From the NCBI RefSeq assembly GCF_000247815.1, contig NC_021678.1, positions 25,869,036 to 25,933,035 on the forward strand: a stretch of DNA of 64,000 nucleotides, given 5' to 3'. Position 1 is the first letter of the stretch. Every line of letters begins with the position of its first letter. The notes below the pieces were generated by a model, which worked only from the letters and a program-made list of their open reading frames with translations, was not told the DNA's origin and searched no databases. The stretch is from Ficedula albicollis (Eukaryota > Chordata > Aves > Passeriformes > Muscicapidae). Both the position numbers and the translations under genes were made by a program. Shown here one piece after another: positions 1 to 13,063 of the stretch.

Positions 1-3000
1 GTACATCTCTTTCCCCTCCCCTTGTGGCTGCGTGTGGTATGGTATTAAGCAATCCTCTTCATTTCCAGTGGAAGTTTTTGATTTGCAAGTCTATTCCATG
101 TAAAGAACAGCAAGTTTTTCAAAGCTGAAACCAATATTATGGTATTCAGTTTATCATAACTAATTCCACATATTATCTGTAATATTTATCAACTGACAAA
201 TGTCCACTCAGAAGTAAAGTTGTAACTGTGATTTGAAGCAGATTAAGAAAGATACTATGTACTGACTATGAAAAAGTTGGGGCTTGTTGTTTCATAATGT
301 TGCTATTCTGTTGTTGGTAAACTTTTCAGTGTAAAGTGTTTGACTCTTCCATCCTGTTGAATCAGAACATCCAAGTCTTCAAAATTACTGACCAAAGTTG
401 CTGTCTGCAGTGCATTTCCTATTAAATCCCCACTAATCCTCAAAATCTCTTGAGACTTCGTCCTTTTTACCTTCTCTCTCAAAAAATATTGCTGAAGCCA
501 GTAGTTTGGTAATTGAGGATTTTCTTTCTCTTCAGAAGAGTATTTTATTTTTTGCCATCATAATGAACTTTTCTGATAAGTGCTGGAAACAAACTTCAGG
601 CAGGTATTGACGAGGAATTTTTTTTCAAATGTGCTTCACTGTGAGCTGGTACAAATGGAAAGGCTTCCTGCAAAGCTTGCAGAGCTGTAACAGCTGCAAA
701 TCTGGAGCAGAACTATCTCCTAGTGAATGAAGAACTGTTCTCCATGGTGTGTTCTGCAATGTTTTAGCTGCAACTATTCTTCAATGTCCATTTTGTGCTA
801 AGACTACTTTGTTGGATATTTTTTCCTCCAACTCCCCCATTGATCAGACAAAGTGTTGCTTGTAATTAAATTTGGAATCTACTAGAGATATGTAGCAAGA
901 AGAGCACTGTTTGTTATTTCTCCTGATGAGGTACAAATGTGTGGGATTTGGAGGCAGCCATAAGGGAAGCACAGCACTGAGATGTATTAACACGCCTCAG
1001 AGAAAAGAGAGAAGATCAAAACAGAAATTCCTTACCGGAGTTTATTGGCAAAAACATTTTCTTTTTGTGTTTATCTTTTTGTGAAAGCTGTTGCTTATGT
1101 TCTTTCCATGTAACACCATTTTCAGCTCTTAGGGCCCCAGGATTTTAGCAGTAGCTTATTCCCCCTTGCTCTGTTTTTAGGATGCTTTGTGATATGTTTG
1201 GGGACCTATTTTATTGGTATGGTATTTTGAAAAAACACTCAATTTTCTGTCTTGTGTATTTGCCTGTGTGAAGGGTATGTGCTGTATAGCTGAACGTACA
1301 TGGAGAGGCTGGAGTTTGTAGGCTTATTTTAAATGGTACATGGACTTGCTAATTCAGTTTGTTTTCCCCTGTGCTTATTTCCCATATAATTTGTCACTAC
1401 AGGAGTCAGGTATTATTGTTCCCCTTTGTCTGTTTTCCTCACACCAGACAGGAGGTAAAGTGCCTGCTCCATGGAATTGCTCTTCCAATTGTGTTTTGTT
1501 TGTCCATTCTAAACCTGAAGGATTCAGATGAAGGAGGCAAAGGAGCCAAGACATTCTCCCTGCTCTTCCTTGGCCAAGCTACAATCCAAGCTACAAACAC
1601 AGACCCTCCATGGGCAGGTGTCCTGGCCTCAGCTACAAGCAAGGGATGATGCAGACTTTTCTTTATCATGCCAGTGCTTAGAGATTTCTGCAAGGTGGGA
1701 GAGAAGGGTTTCTTTACAGCTGCTCAAGTCTGTGGAAGCCTTAAGGTTTTTGATCTCTGTTGAAAACACAAGTCTTTTAACAGGAGGTAACTCTTCATGT
1801 CATCTGCCCCATTTGCAATGGACACACCAAACCTTTCTTTACTAGGACCATTAGTAAACATCCACCATAATCATACATCAAAGAAGACGTGGTTTCACAG
1901 CTCAAACCAGCTTCTTCAAGGTTTTCAGTAGAATTCCAGAATGATTTTATTTTGCGTAACAGCATTTTAATTCCTTTGTTCCTTGGTCCCATTTATCTAG
2001 CAGGGGTATGTGGGAGAGCCTCAGAAGTTTCTTATCTCAATTTGTATTTAGGGTCCTGAAATTCTTCTTCATTAAAAGCTGCATTGATCTTCTGGATGTA
2101 ATTATATCTGCCTTCCTGTAATTATTAATTTCTTAATAGCTTTATGAAGGGCTCCTTATTCCATCTTAAGTGCCATTTGGATGCCCTTTTTCCTCTTACA
2201 CAGATTGAATCAGTAATAATAAAGCTTACAAAAATTCAGCAAGTGCTCTACAGATATTGCCTGCAGTGCTGGTTTCACTCACCTGTGAAATGCAGCCATC
2301 TCTGGAATGGAAGCCACTGAATATTTTAACAAAATCTTTATGAAAGAGCAGAATTAAGAAGTGTACATAAGTAACTCATTTTTGTACCAAACTTCTGCAT
2401 TTAAGAACTTTCTAGATTTTTATTGTTCCCTACTTTGGAAATGTAACTTGAAGGGTCCTTTTCAGGAGAAGGATCTGATATCCCGATCATCTGTCCCACC
2501 TTGGAGACATTCAGCAATTTTTTGTCTTTGTAACTACAGTGACCAGGTCAACCTGTTGATTTTCCCTAGTTAATTTAATTCTTTTCTGACCATGTGGCAA
2601 AATGAAAGCTGCTAATTCTCTGAATAGGGAAAGGGGAGTTGCTTATGACTCCAACAGAGAGGAATGGCCTCTACTCTCTACATTTAATCCAGAGGTGCTG
2701 TTTCTCTTATCAAACTGCTTGACATAACTGGTATTTGTTAGCTCAAAACTAATAGTTTTGCCATGCCACATCAAAGTTCTTTAGGGGCTCCTGGAGGAAT
2801 ATAATAAGTGCTCAGCATAATTTGATAGATAAACACATATGGATTAATCAAGAGGGCTCCTTACTTACCTTTTCTTCTCCACATTCCTTTTTGGATTTTT
2901 GAGTCTTGGGTTTTTTTGGTTGGTTCGTTGGTTGGTTGATTGGTTTTTATCCTCTCAAAACAATTCCTAATGATTTTCACTCTCCATGTTGCTTCCCAAG

Positions 3001-3758
3001 GGATGAAAGCAGTCAGAATCTGTGACATTTTCTTCCCCTGTGTGGGCACAATATGATTCCAATCACTCAGAAAGGGTGAAGTTTACTCAAGGGGGTGAAT
3101 TCCCCCTTCACTTACCCTGCCACCAGCAGGAAGGTAATTCCAGTAGCCACCAGACATAGCCAGCACTGGTAAATACATGGTGCTATGATGTGTCCAGCCC
3201 CTCAAATCCTTCCCTTGGCCAGCAGTGAGGAGAGGAGCCTCACACTGCAGCCCAGCTGACTGCAGAAAGCACCTGTGGGTGAATCAGAGTGACATTGATC
3301 CTCTGCCACGATGCTCCCTGGCAGAACTGTGTCCTTCAGCATCAGCCTGGCAGTTTGAGTGGGCTGGCACAGGCACTGGGACACCTCAGGGAAGAAAGTA
3401 AAGCCTGGGACAGAGAAGGCAGGGATCAGGTCTGGGTAGCTCTGCATACATGTTATTTGAGGGAGACAGATATGTTGGGTTTCAGATGGTGGGGTGGTCC
3501 ATCAGGCCATGGATGTGCTCATCCTCTTGCTAAGAGCATGTGTTTGTAGTCAGTGAGGGTTTAACAGGTAGTTCAGTCCTTGGTCCCACTGTTAAATCTT
3601 CACTTGTGGTGGCCCTTCCCAAGATACAGGCTGCTCTCAAAATTCTCTCATGCTAATTAGCCCTACACCACTTTTTTCCCATGGAAGGCGAGAAGATACC
3701 CTTCATACCTTCATAATTTATTAGAGCCAACAGCACTGGATTTAGTACCATATGTTTA
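1..3758. other. Intergenic, no gene seen
   Basis: AT-rich unique DNA. Short open frames near 1340-1990 lack splice context, homology or any recognisable motif. Only a small TTGG tract stands out. Confidence 0.6.
2915..2950. repeat. Short (TTGG)n tract
   Basis: TTTTTTTGGTTGGTTCGTTG followed by GTTGGTTGATTGG, an imperfect TTGG repeat. Confidence 0.8.
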
Positions 3759-3912
3759 GAACCATAGAATGGTTTGAGTTGGAAGCAACCTGAAAAGTCA
3801 CCTGGTTCCAATTCCCAGCCATGGAGGGGGACAGCTTCCACTAGACCAGGTTGCTCAAAACCCCATCCAGCCTGGCCTTGAACATTTCCAGGGGTGGGGC
3901 TGCCCTGCATAG
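3759..3912 (-). mobile_element. CR1 LINE fragment, 3' end
   Basis: Reading on the minus strand, the segment ends in the CR1 signature AACCATTCTATGG-type 3' terminus (plus strand ACCATAGAATGGTTTGAGTT). Internal phrases typical of CR1 include GGTTGCTCAAAACCCCATCC and GGCCTTGAACATTTCCAGGG. Only about 150 bp of 3' end remains and there is no reading frame, so it is a dead 5'-truncated copy. Confidence 0.85.
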
Positions 3913-6101
3913 ACAGGTAACATCAGTACAGTCACATTGATCTGAAATTGTTTAGGTCACAAACACTGCCAAACTGCTTGCAGGTGCACAGGTCCCAGCA
4001 ACATGCCTGGGAAGCTGTGCCTCCTGCCCCACCCCAAATGCACAGGGTGACAGCCAAGTGCTGTGTTGAACATGGAACTCACAGCCCAGCATGAGGCTGC
4101 ATAACTCCACACCACAAAACCAGCACTTCTGCCCAAGCTGGCACAGAAAGGCAGCAACTGTGCCTGCTGCCCAGCCCACTAAGCTTGGGGAAATGCACCT
4201 GACGTGCATCTGTATAATAAATATCAGTTTTAGTGCTTTGAACTAGCTCAAAAATTTGGCAACAAAGAATTATTTGAAATTTTCTTTCTTCTTTTTGCTG
4301 AAGTAATTATACCAAGCTACACACAAAAAAATGCTCTTTTAAAGTTCTTGACCTGCCTTGGGACAAATGGATTTCCTTTTGCATCCCTAGAGCCTTTAAA
4401 CAAACAGAGCTATTGCCTTGCCTTTCTTTGGGTTCCCCTGCTGATATCAGTAAGGTTTTCACCTGACTCTGCTTTAATTTCCAGTGAGATTCTTTCTCTT
4501 TAAACTGCAGGGAATGCAAAACCCCAGTTGTTTACTAATCCACAGTGCAAGGACAGGATTTTCTGCCATTCCAATAGTTCCTACTCAAGCAGCTGGGGTT
4601 ATGGTTGCTGCTAAGGATCCCCTGCCTGTTTTGTTTGGGTTTTTACCCCAGACAGATGCTTTCTTCTTTGTCTATGCTCTAAATACCTAGAAAAGCAGTG
4701 CAAATCAGCACCAGCTTTAGGGAAGTAGCACAAAGGCGAGCCTGAGTAAAGCACCCTGAAGCTTTATTTCATGAAGCCTTATTTCCTTGAGCAACTCTTC
4801 AGCATCCAAGTGCACACAGGGAGAGCTTCTGTCTCAGGCAAGGAGCTTCCTGCCCTGTTAGCTATTCCCAGCTGCATTCAGCCTCACTGAAAGTCTTACC
4901 GATGCTCTTTTTGGCATGGATCCAGCTAGGAGCACAGTCATACTGGTGCTTCTTGGTGCTAAGGTGTCCAGGAGGACTGGCAGCTATTCTGAGCTTGTCC
5001 TTGACATGGTATTTCATTCCACCCCATTGACCATCTCTTAGCTCACTGAAATGTACTTTTATTCTTCTTTTTCTTAGCTATTCTAATAAATTGTGGATTA
5101 TTTTTAGGGATTTTTTGTGGGATGGGGGTGTTTATATTATTATTTTATCTATTTTACTTGCAAGACTATTTTAAAATTGCCATAAGTAATATAAGGCTGT
5201 TGTTGAATACTGAATTTTGGGATGTTTTATAATTTTTTAAATCAGGGAATACACATCATATTTTCAGTACTTTTAAGGGGGTTTCAGGTGCTTTTAATAG
5301 CTGAGACTTACACTTGGGTTAACACTAAAAAACAGGTATTGTTTTTTATACAATAAAGTATATTATTTTTATTGTCTTTGCATCATGTATATCAATGTAG
5401 TTCCATAAAAGATGAATGCTTTCTTTTGTTTAGATGTAGTGCAAGGCATTGTTTTCAATGTGTATTTAGATTGGGAGTCCATCCCTGTGTGTTTGAAGAC
5501 AAAAATGAGTAAATACCACTGGCATTTTGAGTTCTGGTTGTGTTTCTGCACACGTAACCCATCCTCACCCACACCATACCTCTGCCTAATCTTCCAGAGG
5601 GAAGGACTGAGCAGCACTGTTACAAGCATGTCAGGAAGTAGGGTTTTGATGGAATGACATCTACTTTTCTTCTAATCAAGACTAAAATCACAAAACCCTG
5701 GCGACAAAGGAGGAAAATTGTGTTATAATTAGATGGATTTTAAAATGCAAATTAAAAAAATCACAAGTTATTGCAGCATTCGATGTTGCATTTAAAATTT
5801 GTGGAATATATGCCTAGAGTTCAGTTTGAAATGAAAAATCAAAGAAGCTTTGTCACACATTTCCATTACATATTACCAAACCTTCCCCAGTGAAAACTCA
5901 GCTGAACAGGTCATGAGGTAATTCTGAGCAGATATAAATTCTATTTCTACAAAACTACGATCTGCAATTCCTACTTTATTTCATCTATAGTTTCTTGAGC
6001 AGAACCAATCTAATCACAACATTAAATTGACAGGATCTACAAGTATTGTCATAGTAATAATAATAATAACTAAAAGGACTGCATTAAGTGTGTCTGCTTG
6101 T

Positions 6102-6203
6102 TTAGCCACACAATTCTCATGTTGTTTTAATCCTTATGCTGATGTCTCAGCTATTAACATTAGCCACACAATTCTCATGTTGTTTTAATCCTTATGCTGA
6201 TGC
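6102..6203. repeat. 58-bp tandem duplication
   Basis: TTAGCCACACAATTCTCATG through CTTATGCTGATG occurs at 6102 and again at 6160. The second copy is cut after about 44 bp. Shared bases are identical. Confidence 0.9.
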
Positions 6204-9154
6204 TAGAAGGCATCATCTGCAACTAAATATTTCTCAGTCCTGAAATCAGCTTCATGTAATGAAAGTAACCCTGGAGATATCCATTGAGGTCATTCTTCAG
6301 TGCTTCATCACAAAGCTTTTTGTATTTACTCCCAATAATATTTTGCTTTATTGTGTTCTTGTCATTGCAGTTACATGCTTCACATCTTTTCATTGGAATA
6401 TAATCCTCTTCTGTGTGGATTTGTACAAGCTGGCTTTTGCAAATGCAATTTATTTTTCAATTGCTTTATCAAAGTGTAGAGTCATCTACCTGGAATAGAT
6501 GCTCCCATTAGGAAATGAAAACTTTTAGCTTTCAGGAAGTTTGATATTATTTTTTATTCAACTCTTTCCCTTTTTCTTCATGCCAAACACATCATAAAAT
6601 ATAATGAATTATGCACACAGATGCTGAACTGGTACCAAACACCTTTCTTCTGTGTAACAGATAGTTTTACTCTGTGCATACAGTGGTCTGTCTTCCTGTT
6701 GATGTATCCTTGGATAGGGGGGAAATTTATGACAGTCCTGCTGAAAAGGCTAATGGAAGTCACAAGCATTTCCCTGCCCTCTGGCAGGTTTCTTGGAACT
6801 AAGAATGAAATTGGAAGGTGCCCTGTTGTAATGATGCATTTAAAGTAAATCCCTAAGAATTTCCAGCCATTTCATCTCTGAAAGTTTGATTGATTTCAAC
6901 TACTGCAGAAAAGTGATTCATATAAGGGAATTTTAACAAGATTTAAGCAAGTGGAATTTTGGAATTAATTCATTAACAAGACTCATCTCATTTAGGAGTT
7001 TAGCATATTCATCAACTCAACATTTTACCTCCATTTTTTTCCCCCGCTCCATTTCCACTGTTGTGTCAGTGTACTTTTGAAACTCTCCCTGATTCATTTT
7101 TATCTTGTTAAATTTCTTCTGCTCTAGACAAAAAATACTGGCTCTTCAGTTGAAGTACTGCATTTTTAAACAAATGGTACATATTTTTTCTCCTGAAGCT
7201 TCTAGATATTTTAATTCTCTTTTCCTTTTAATGAAACAAGCCAACTGTACATATTTAAGTGGAGTTTGAGATACTTTGGCAATATGATGACTGAATCTGT
7301 TATAATTTTACTTGGTGTATTTTTCTGGACCAAGTTCAGACTGACATTTAAGCACCTGACAACCTGTGAACCTTGTTGATAGTCAGACCCAAAAATTCAG
7401 ATGTTCAGAGTGCTTTGTTTACCATAACCTTGGTAAACATGGCTGTGTCAGATGCAGGGTTAGAGTGTCCTGCTCTGCATCAGGAGATGTGAATTTAATT
7501 TTCACTTCATATGGAAACTCAGCTGCTTTGTCTTGCATCTACTGTTGGGATGACTGGGATCCCAAAAGATCACATAGCATTTTTCAGGATTATGAATTTT
7601 TGGCTCAAATTTACTAAATAATTTAGTGTACTTATAAAATTGTACAAGTATACAAGTGTATGTGCCTTCATATTACCAAAATAATTTTGGTACTAAAGGG
7701 CTAAATAATTTCATGGGCTTAGTGTTTTTTCTCCAGTCCTTCAGCTCCTTGCTTGTATATTTATTTTTTTTTTTTTTAAATAATAGCAGGCTTTATAGTC
7801 ACAGAAGGATTGTCAGTATAGATAAATGCATTAGAGATGATGAGATGTCTCAGTGTAGTGGTTCCTGCAAGTTTCTTCTCTGAGCATATTTAATATATTC
7901 TGCAAAGCAACTGTGCATATGCTCATTTTAACTTGTTTTGCAGTGGAAGAAGAATTAAATGTGTGCTTAATCTGAAGCTCATGTTCAAGTGCTTTGTTGA
8001 ATCAGGCTCTGTAATAACATTACAGTCTCTTCTAAATAGTGTTTCTCTGTTCCTATGTTCCTGACTGGATTGAGCAATGTACTGTTTAATTACATCAGAG
8101 CCACTGAATATTGGCATTCTGCTCTACCCTAGGTAATGCTTCTGATTTCACTGTCCCCTTATCTAACAGATGTGACATCTTCACACTAGAGTATCTTATC
8201 CTTTAAGTAATAAGCCTCTGTTGTAATTAATTATATATGAAAAAGCAAGAGAACACAGCTCAAAAAGGTATTTTGCCAATAAAGCTGCTGAAAGAGCAGA
8301 ACTGCATTTTTAAATCAACCTAAAATTAGGCTCAGAATTATGCAACTTCTCACTTATGAAGACACTTAAAGGAATGTGGAACGAAATTCATAAGGGCATA
8401 GCTCTTTTGAAGTGTCATTAAAATCAGTGGAAAACACAGGTGTTGGAACTAAGCTCACTTGGAGGCCTGTCTTGGAATTTGGACATCTTATTTTGCAGGT
8501 GAACATGACTGCTGACCTGTCTCTGTGCAGTGAGTGGGAGCCAGATCAGAAAATAACCCCCATGAGCTGCGTGAGGCTTTCATCTGAGAGATGTCAGAAA
8601 AAGCATCACCCTTATCTGAGAGCCAGGGAGGTGAGTAAGGACTGGGTCCCTTCCTCTAGCAAAGATTTCCTGAGCTGTTCCTGAGCTGACAAAGGCTCAG
8701 GCTCAATGCAGAGAAGGATTTCATGAATCCTTCAGAATTAGGAAGGATTTCATGGGATCTGGAATAAAGAGTTACTGCCTGAAAGAACAGAGGGATTTGG
8801 AGGACAAATGAAGGGGTCAAGTATCATCCAAAAGAAGTGACAGGAATAAAAGTAATAAAAGTAATCAATTTTAAAGCTTAGTATAGAATTTAGATGCACG
8901 AGTATTTTTGTTGTGGGCATAACTGGGAGATGCCACAGGAATTATCTCTCTTATCTGCTACAAAAACCCACAAATTCCACCTTAATTCAGCTGGCAGACA
9001 TATTAGGCAGACTTCTCTAGAGTTGTGATAAGGCCAGTAGTACAGAAGTGAGGTCAAAAGCCTTCCCAACCTTCACCTCCACCAACTGAATGAGTTCTGA
9101 ACACAGAGTAAATGTTATTACTGTCTCATTCCCCTAAACATTTCAGAAAACATT

Positions 9155-9205
9155 AAAAAAAAAAAAAAGGGGGGGGATCTCACAACTGTACCTTTAAAAC
9201 TAAAC

Positions 9206-9236
<31 letters not shown>

Positions 9237-9268
9237 GGGATCTCACAACTGTACCTTTAAAACTAAAC
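9155..9268. repeat. Tandem duplication with A(n)G(n) tracts, 63-bp period
   Basis: The unit is an A run, a G run and the segment ATCTCACAACTGTACC followed by TTTAAAACTAAAC. Copy 1 has A14 G8 (9155-9176), copy 2 has A28 G6 (9206-9239). The 29-bp core is identical in both copies (9177 and 9240 starts). The copies differ only in homopolymer length. Confidence 0.9.
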
Positions 9269-11340
9269 AGAGTAGGGAGTATAATAAAGGCAGCATGAGA
9301 ACAGGGTTTGACCCAGCAGCTTGACTCTAACCTGACTTTATCTGTTGATGAATGAAAATTGGCATTGTCCCCTTGATAAATGAAATCAAGCTTTGATGAG
9401 ATACACAAATCAATCAATTTGTGTATTTCAGGTTCCTTGTATAAGCAATGTCAAACAAGATAATGTGCCCAGGCCCACTGTGCTCTTTATGAATTCTTGT
9501 AACATGTTTCTATTTGGAGTTATGCATTTTATGGGAATTGATGATTCGGAATAGATTCATCATTCATTTCACTACAGAAAAGAGCAAGGGGTAGATATGA
9601 TAAATTGATAACTACAGGCATCAACATATTTTTAATGCTTTTGATCAATTGCTGCCCTCAGACTTCATCTGCAATGCAGGGTGGTTATGGCAGTTCACAG
9701 GCCTTAATAATACAACAGTGTTTAAATAAACAGTTGTGGGGTTTTCATACATTTTGCTAAATAGATATGGCACATTTTAAAGTGCTACAGTATTCTTAAA
9801 AAGCTGATGAAGACTGCATTTAAGCCGAGACAAAACTGCACTATCAGATTTGCACAATGATAAGTGTCTGACACACTGTTCAATCTTGCTGCCCCAAATC
9901 ATGTGGTAGTAATTGCTACTTTGAAAAATCTCTCCTGTAAATTAAGATGCTCTATGCTCAGATTATGGCTGGGTGAGAAGAAGGTACAGCTACACCACCA
10001 GACCTGCTGTTGAACTTTTTTCAGGTTTTTCATCATTTTACTGCAATGAAATTCCACTTAATTCCAGAGGAATTAAACTCTGCCAGTCTCCTAGAGATGT
10101 TTTCAGAGATATTCTACACATCTTTATCCTAAAGGCTTACAGTAATATTCACATATATATTCACACCTATATTCCAAATTGCTCTTATAAAAAGTGTGTC
10201 TTTCTCTGTTTGGATCACTCCACTTTTTTTCAGATCTCCCTCAGGTGGATATCTGTTACTGTTATTAGGACACAAGGTTCATTGAAGTGAACAGACATTA
10301 AAAGCTTTGCATTAGCCCTTTCTCCCTTGAGATAATTTTATCTTACCTGAATTAGGCCATGTATGCTCCAGGCAATGAGAGATGATCTAAGGGTACCAGT
10401 GGCACAGGAGATCATACAGTCTGGTTAGGAAAGTGGGACTAATTAGCCTTCTGCAGAAACAGAGAAGAGTATTTCAGAGACAGCATCATGCAAGGGACCC
10501 TGTACTTGTCTGGGATGAGGTCTGTACCCCTGAGTAATGTTAGGCATTTGTATGGTGTGGATTCTTTCTGGCTTTAGCATTTGCACATCAAACACCATTG
10601 CACAGGCCCATGAGTTCTTCAGTGGCCCCTGCTACCAAAGGACTCTGTTGAACTCTCTGGAGCAAGGCCAGCAAGGTACAGAAAGCACTGAGTGTGCTGG
10701 GTCCTGTTTCTGAAGTAGAACTGTTTGGAAGATGTTAGGAAATGGCAAAAGTTGTCTTGGGTAAATAGTCATCATTATAAGTTTTGTTTGTCTCAGTTAA
10801 CATTATCATTTCAGCAGAGAGATTAGAAAGGGTACCAGGCACTCAGGTTTGGCTCAGGTTGTGTCTGATCACCAAAGCTAAAGTTTATTTTGGAGCAGTT
10901 TCAGTCCTGCTACATCAGCCATACTCTGTCACACCCCATTACTAGAGATGGATCTTTTTGAGGCCCCAATACTACACTCATTATTGTGAGAGAAAGATGT
11001 GTGTTACCAGGAGAGCTTCTGGAGTGGGTAGATACAGAGAAAAATATTTACATCTCCAACTGAGTTACCTCAATTTCAGTGTTGTGAAGGAAAGAAAATG
11101 TTGCTCATATCAATGGCTTCTTGAAGATTGATTTGCAGTCTGTTCCTTCAGAAGAGCTGAATGCATGACTTAGGATTAAATGTTTTAAATCTCCTCTGTC
11201 ATTTACCTGTTACAGAGCATTGTATCATACATCTTGTGTCTGCCTAAATTGCCCAGGTTTGAAAAGTGAATAGATAGTTTTCCAAGAGGATAAGAATTAA
11301 ATGCCTTTATCTTTCCTTCATCAAAGCATCAGCCTTTAAT

Positions 11341-11740
11341 TCATAGAATCACAGAATGTGCTGAATTGGAAGGGTCCCATAAGGATCATTGTGTCCAACT
11401 CCTTAATCTGCACAGGACATTCCCAAGAGTCACATCATGTGCCTGAGGCCATTGTCCAAATTCCATAAGGATCATTGTGTCCAACTCCTTAATCTGCACA
11501 GGACATTCCCAAGAGTCACATCGTGTGCCTGAGGCCATTGTCCAAATTCTTCTTGAGCTCTGGCAGGCTTGGTGCTGTGACCACTTTCCTGGGGAGCCTG
11601 TTCCAGTGCCCAACCAGCCTCTGGTGGAGGAACGCTTTTCTTATTTTCAACCTAAACCTGTCCTGACACAGCTTCAGGCCATTCCCTTGGGTCCTGTCAC
11701 TGTCACCACAGAGAAGAGATCATCACCTGCTTCATCAGCA
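11341..11740 (-). mobile_element. CR1 LINE fragment, 3' end, with internal duplication
   Basis: It begins on the plus strand with TCATAGAATCACAGAATGTG, the reverse of the CR1 3' terminus. It continues through the characteristic TTGAGCTCTGGCAGGCTTGG, CCTGTTCCAGTGCCCAACCA and CCATTCCCTTGGGTCCTGTC blocks. About 400 bp of the 3' untranslated part remain. It contains an 86-bp tandem duplication (separate entry). Confidence 0.9.
11377..11548. repeat. 86-bp tandem duplication inside a CR1 copy
   Basis: Copy 1 is 11377-11462, copy 2 is 11463-11548. I see one internal difference (CATCATGTG against CATCGTGTG). The near identity means it arose long after the CR1 inserted. Confidence 0.93.
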
Positions 11741-12150
11741 CCCAAATGGAGACATTGGTAGTTACTCAACTTGAGGGTGCATCATGTCCAACATTACAGC
11801 ATTCAGAGCCACCGACAGTGGAGCAGGTGGTGTCTGAGCACAAAGCAGCCCTGAAAAGATTGTGTGTTTAAATTTAGCTTGTGATTCTACCCTATGCTAG
11901 TCACCTCTTCCCAACTGCATCCACCAATGTTCTCTACTCCTAAAGATCCCCAACAGCATTTTCCCAAGCAGTGAGGTGTGGTGCAATAAGAGTAGTACAT
12001 GAAGAACATGTCTGGGGAGGAGGAAAAAGGCAGAGAGAAGAAAACCTTGGGAAGTTTTTTTGAAGAGAGCTTGTGTCATATCCCACAGTCTGCAAAGACA
12101 TCTTGCTCATTTCCATGCTTTCATCTACATGAATTAATCCAGCCTACATC

Positions 12151-12570
12151 TGGATATCAGAACGTTAGGAACACACCTAGTATTCTGTGGCACTAAATCC
12201 TTATTTTGTTGTGCTTTTATTTGCAGTGAAATTAAAACTCAACAAAGTGTAGAAGCAATTCCTTGCACTCCTCAGTTGTGACATTTGCCTTTTTGGCTGA
12301 CACAAGAGACTGAAGCAGAGATGCTAAGGCTTGTGCTGAGGAATGTGGTGTTCACATTAATGGATATCAGAACGTTAGGAACACACCTAGTATTCTGTGG
12401 CACTAAATCCTTATTTTGTTGTGCTTTTATTTGCAGTGAAATTAAAACTCAGCAAAGTGTAGAAGCAATTCCTTGCACTCCTCAGTTGTGACATTTGCCT
12501 TTTTGGCTGACACAAGAGACTGAAGCAGAGATGCTAAGGCTTGTGCTGAGGAATGTGGTGTTCACATTAA
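12151..12570. repeat. 210-bp perfect-length tandem duplication
   Basis: TGGATATCAGAACGTTAGGA starts at 12151 and at 12361; both copies end TTCACATTAA. I saw one difference (CAACAAAG against CAGCAAAG) in 210 bp. Confidence 0.95.
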
Positions 12571-12730
12571 AGAGCAGCTAAGGTCCTCTGGAGTTCAGTG
12601 TTGTGGAGACAGAATTTGTGATATGTCACCACTGAGTTTCACAGTCATTAGTGTTTGTTTGCACTGATATTATGCTGCCCATTCTTTTAACCTTGTCAAG
12701 TATTTCTCAAGTTTCAAGCAATTTTCTGTC

Positions 12731-12946
12731 ATCAAAGCACAAGAATTGCTCACCCTATATAAATGCTAGTTAAATCTGTGAGCTATAGAAGCACAAATTT
12801 CAAGTTTGCTCTTGCTGGTCTCCTAAGTGGCACAACCCATCAAAGCACAAGAATTGCTCACCCTATATAAATGCTAGTTAAATCTGTGAGCTATAGAAGC
12901 ACAAATTTCAAGTTTGCTCTTGCTGGTCTCCTAAGTGGCACAACCC
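12731..12946. repeat. 108-bp tandem duplication
   Basis: ATCAAAGCACAAGAATTGCT through GGCACAACCC is present twice, with a period of 108 bp and no difference that I see. Confidence 0.93.
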
Positions 12947-13063
12947 ATAGAAATCACCTGATAATTCTTGCATAAAAATAACACTTGGCCTAGAAGAACA
13001 CGTGATAGAAATCACCTGATAATTCTTGCATAAAAAATAACACTTGGCCTAGGAGAACACGTA
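12947..13063. repeat. 58/59-bp tandem duplication adjoining the previous one
   Basis: ATAGAAATCACCTGATAATT through GAACACGT is present at 12947 and 13005. The second copy has one more A in an A run and one A-to-G change. Confidence 0.92.

Larger units (their letters stand above)
3913..11340. other. Intergenic, two small duplications only
   Basis: Unique AT-rich sequence apart from the duplications at 6102 and 9155 and a poly-T run near 7757. No exon-like or RNA-like element is recognised. Confidence 0.6.
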
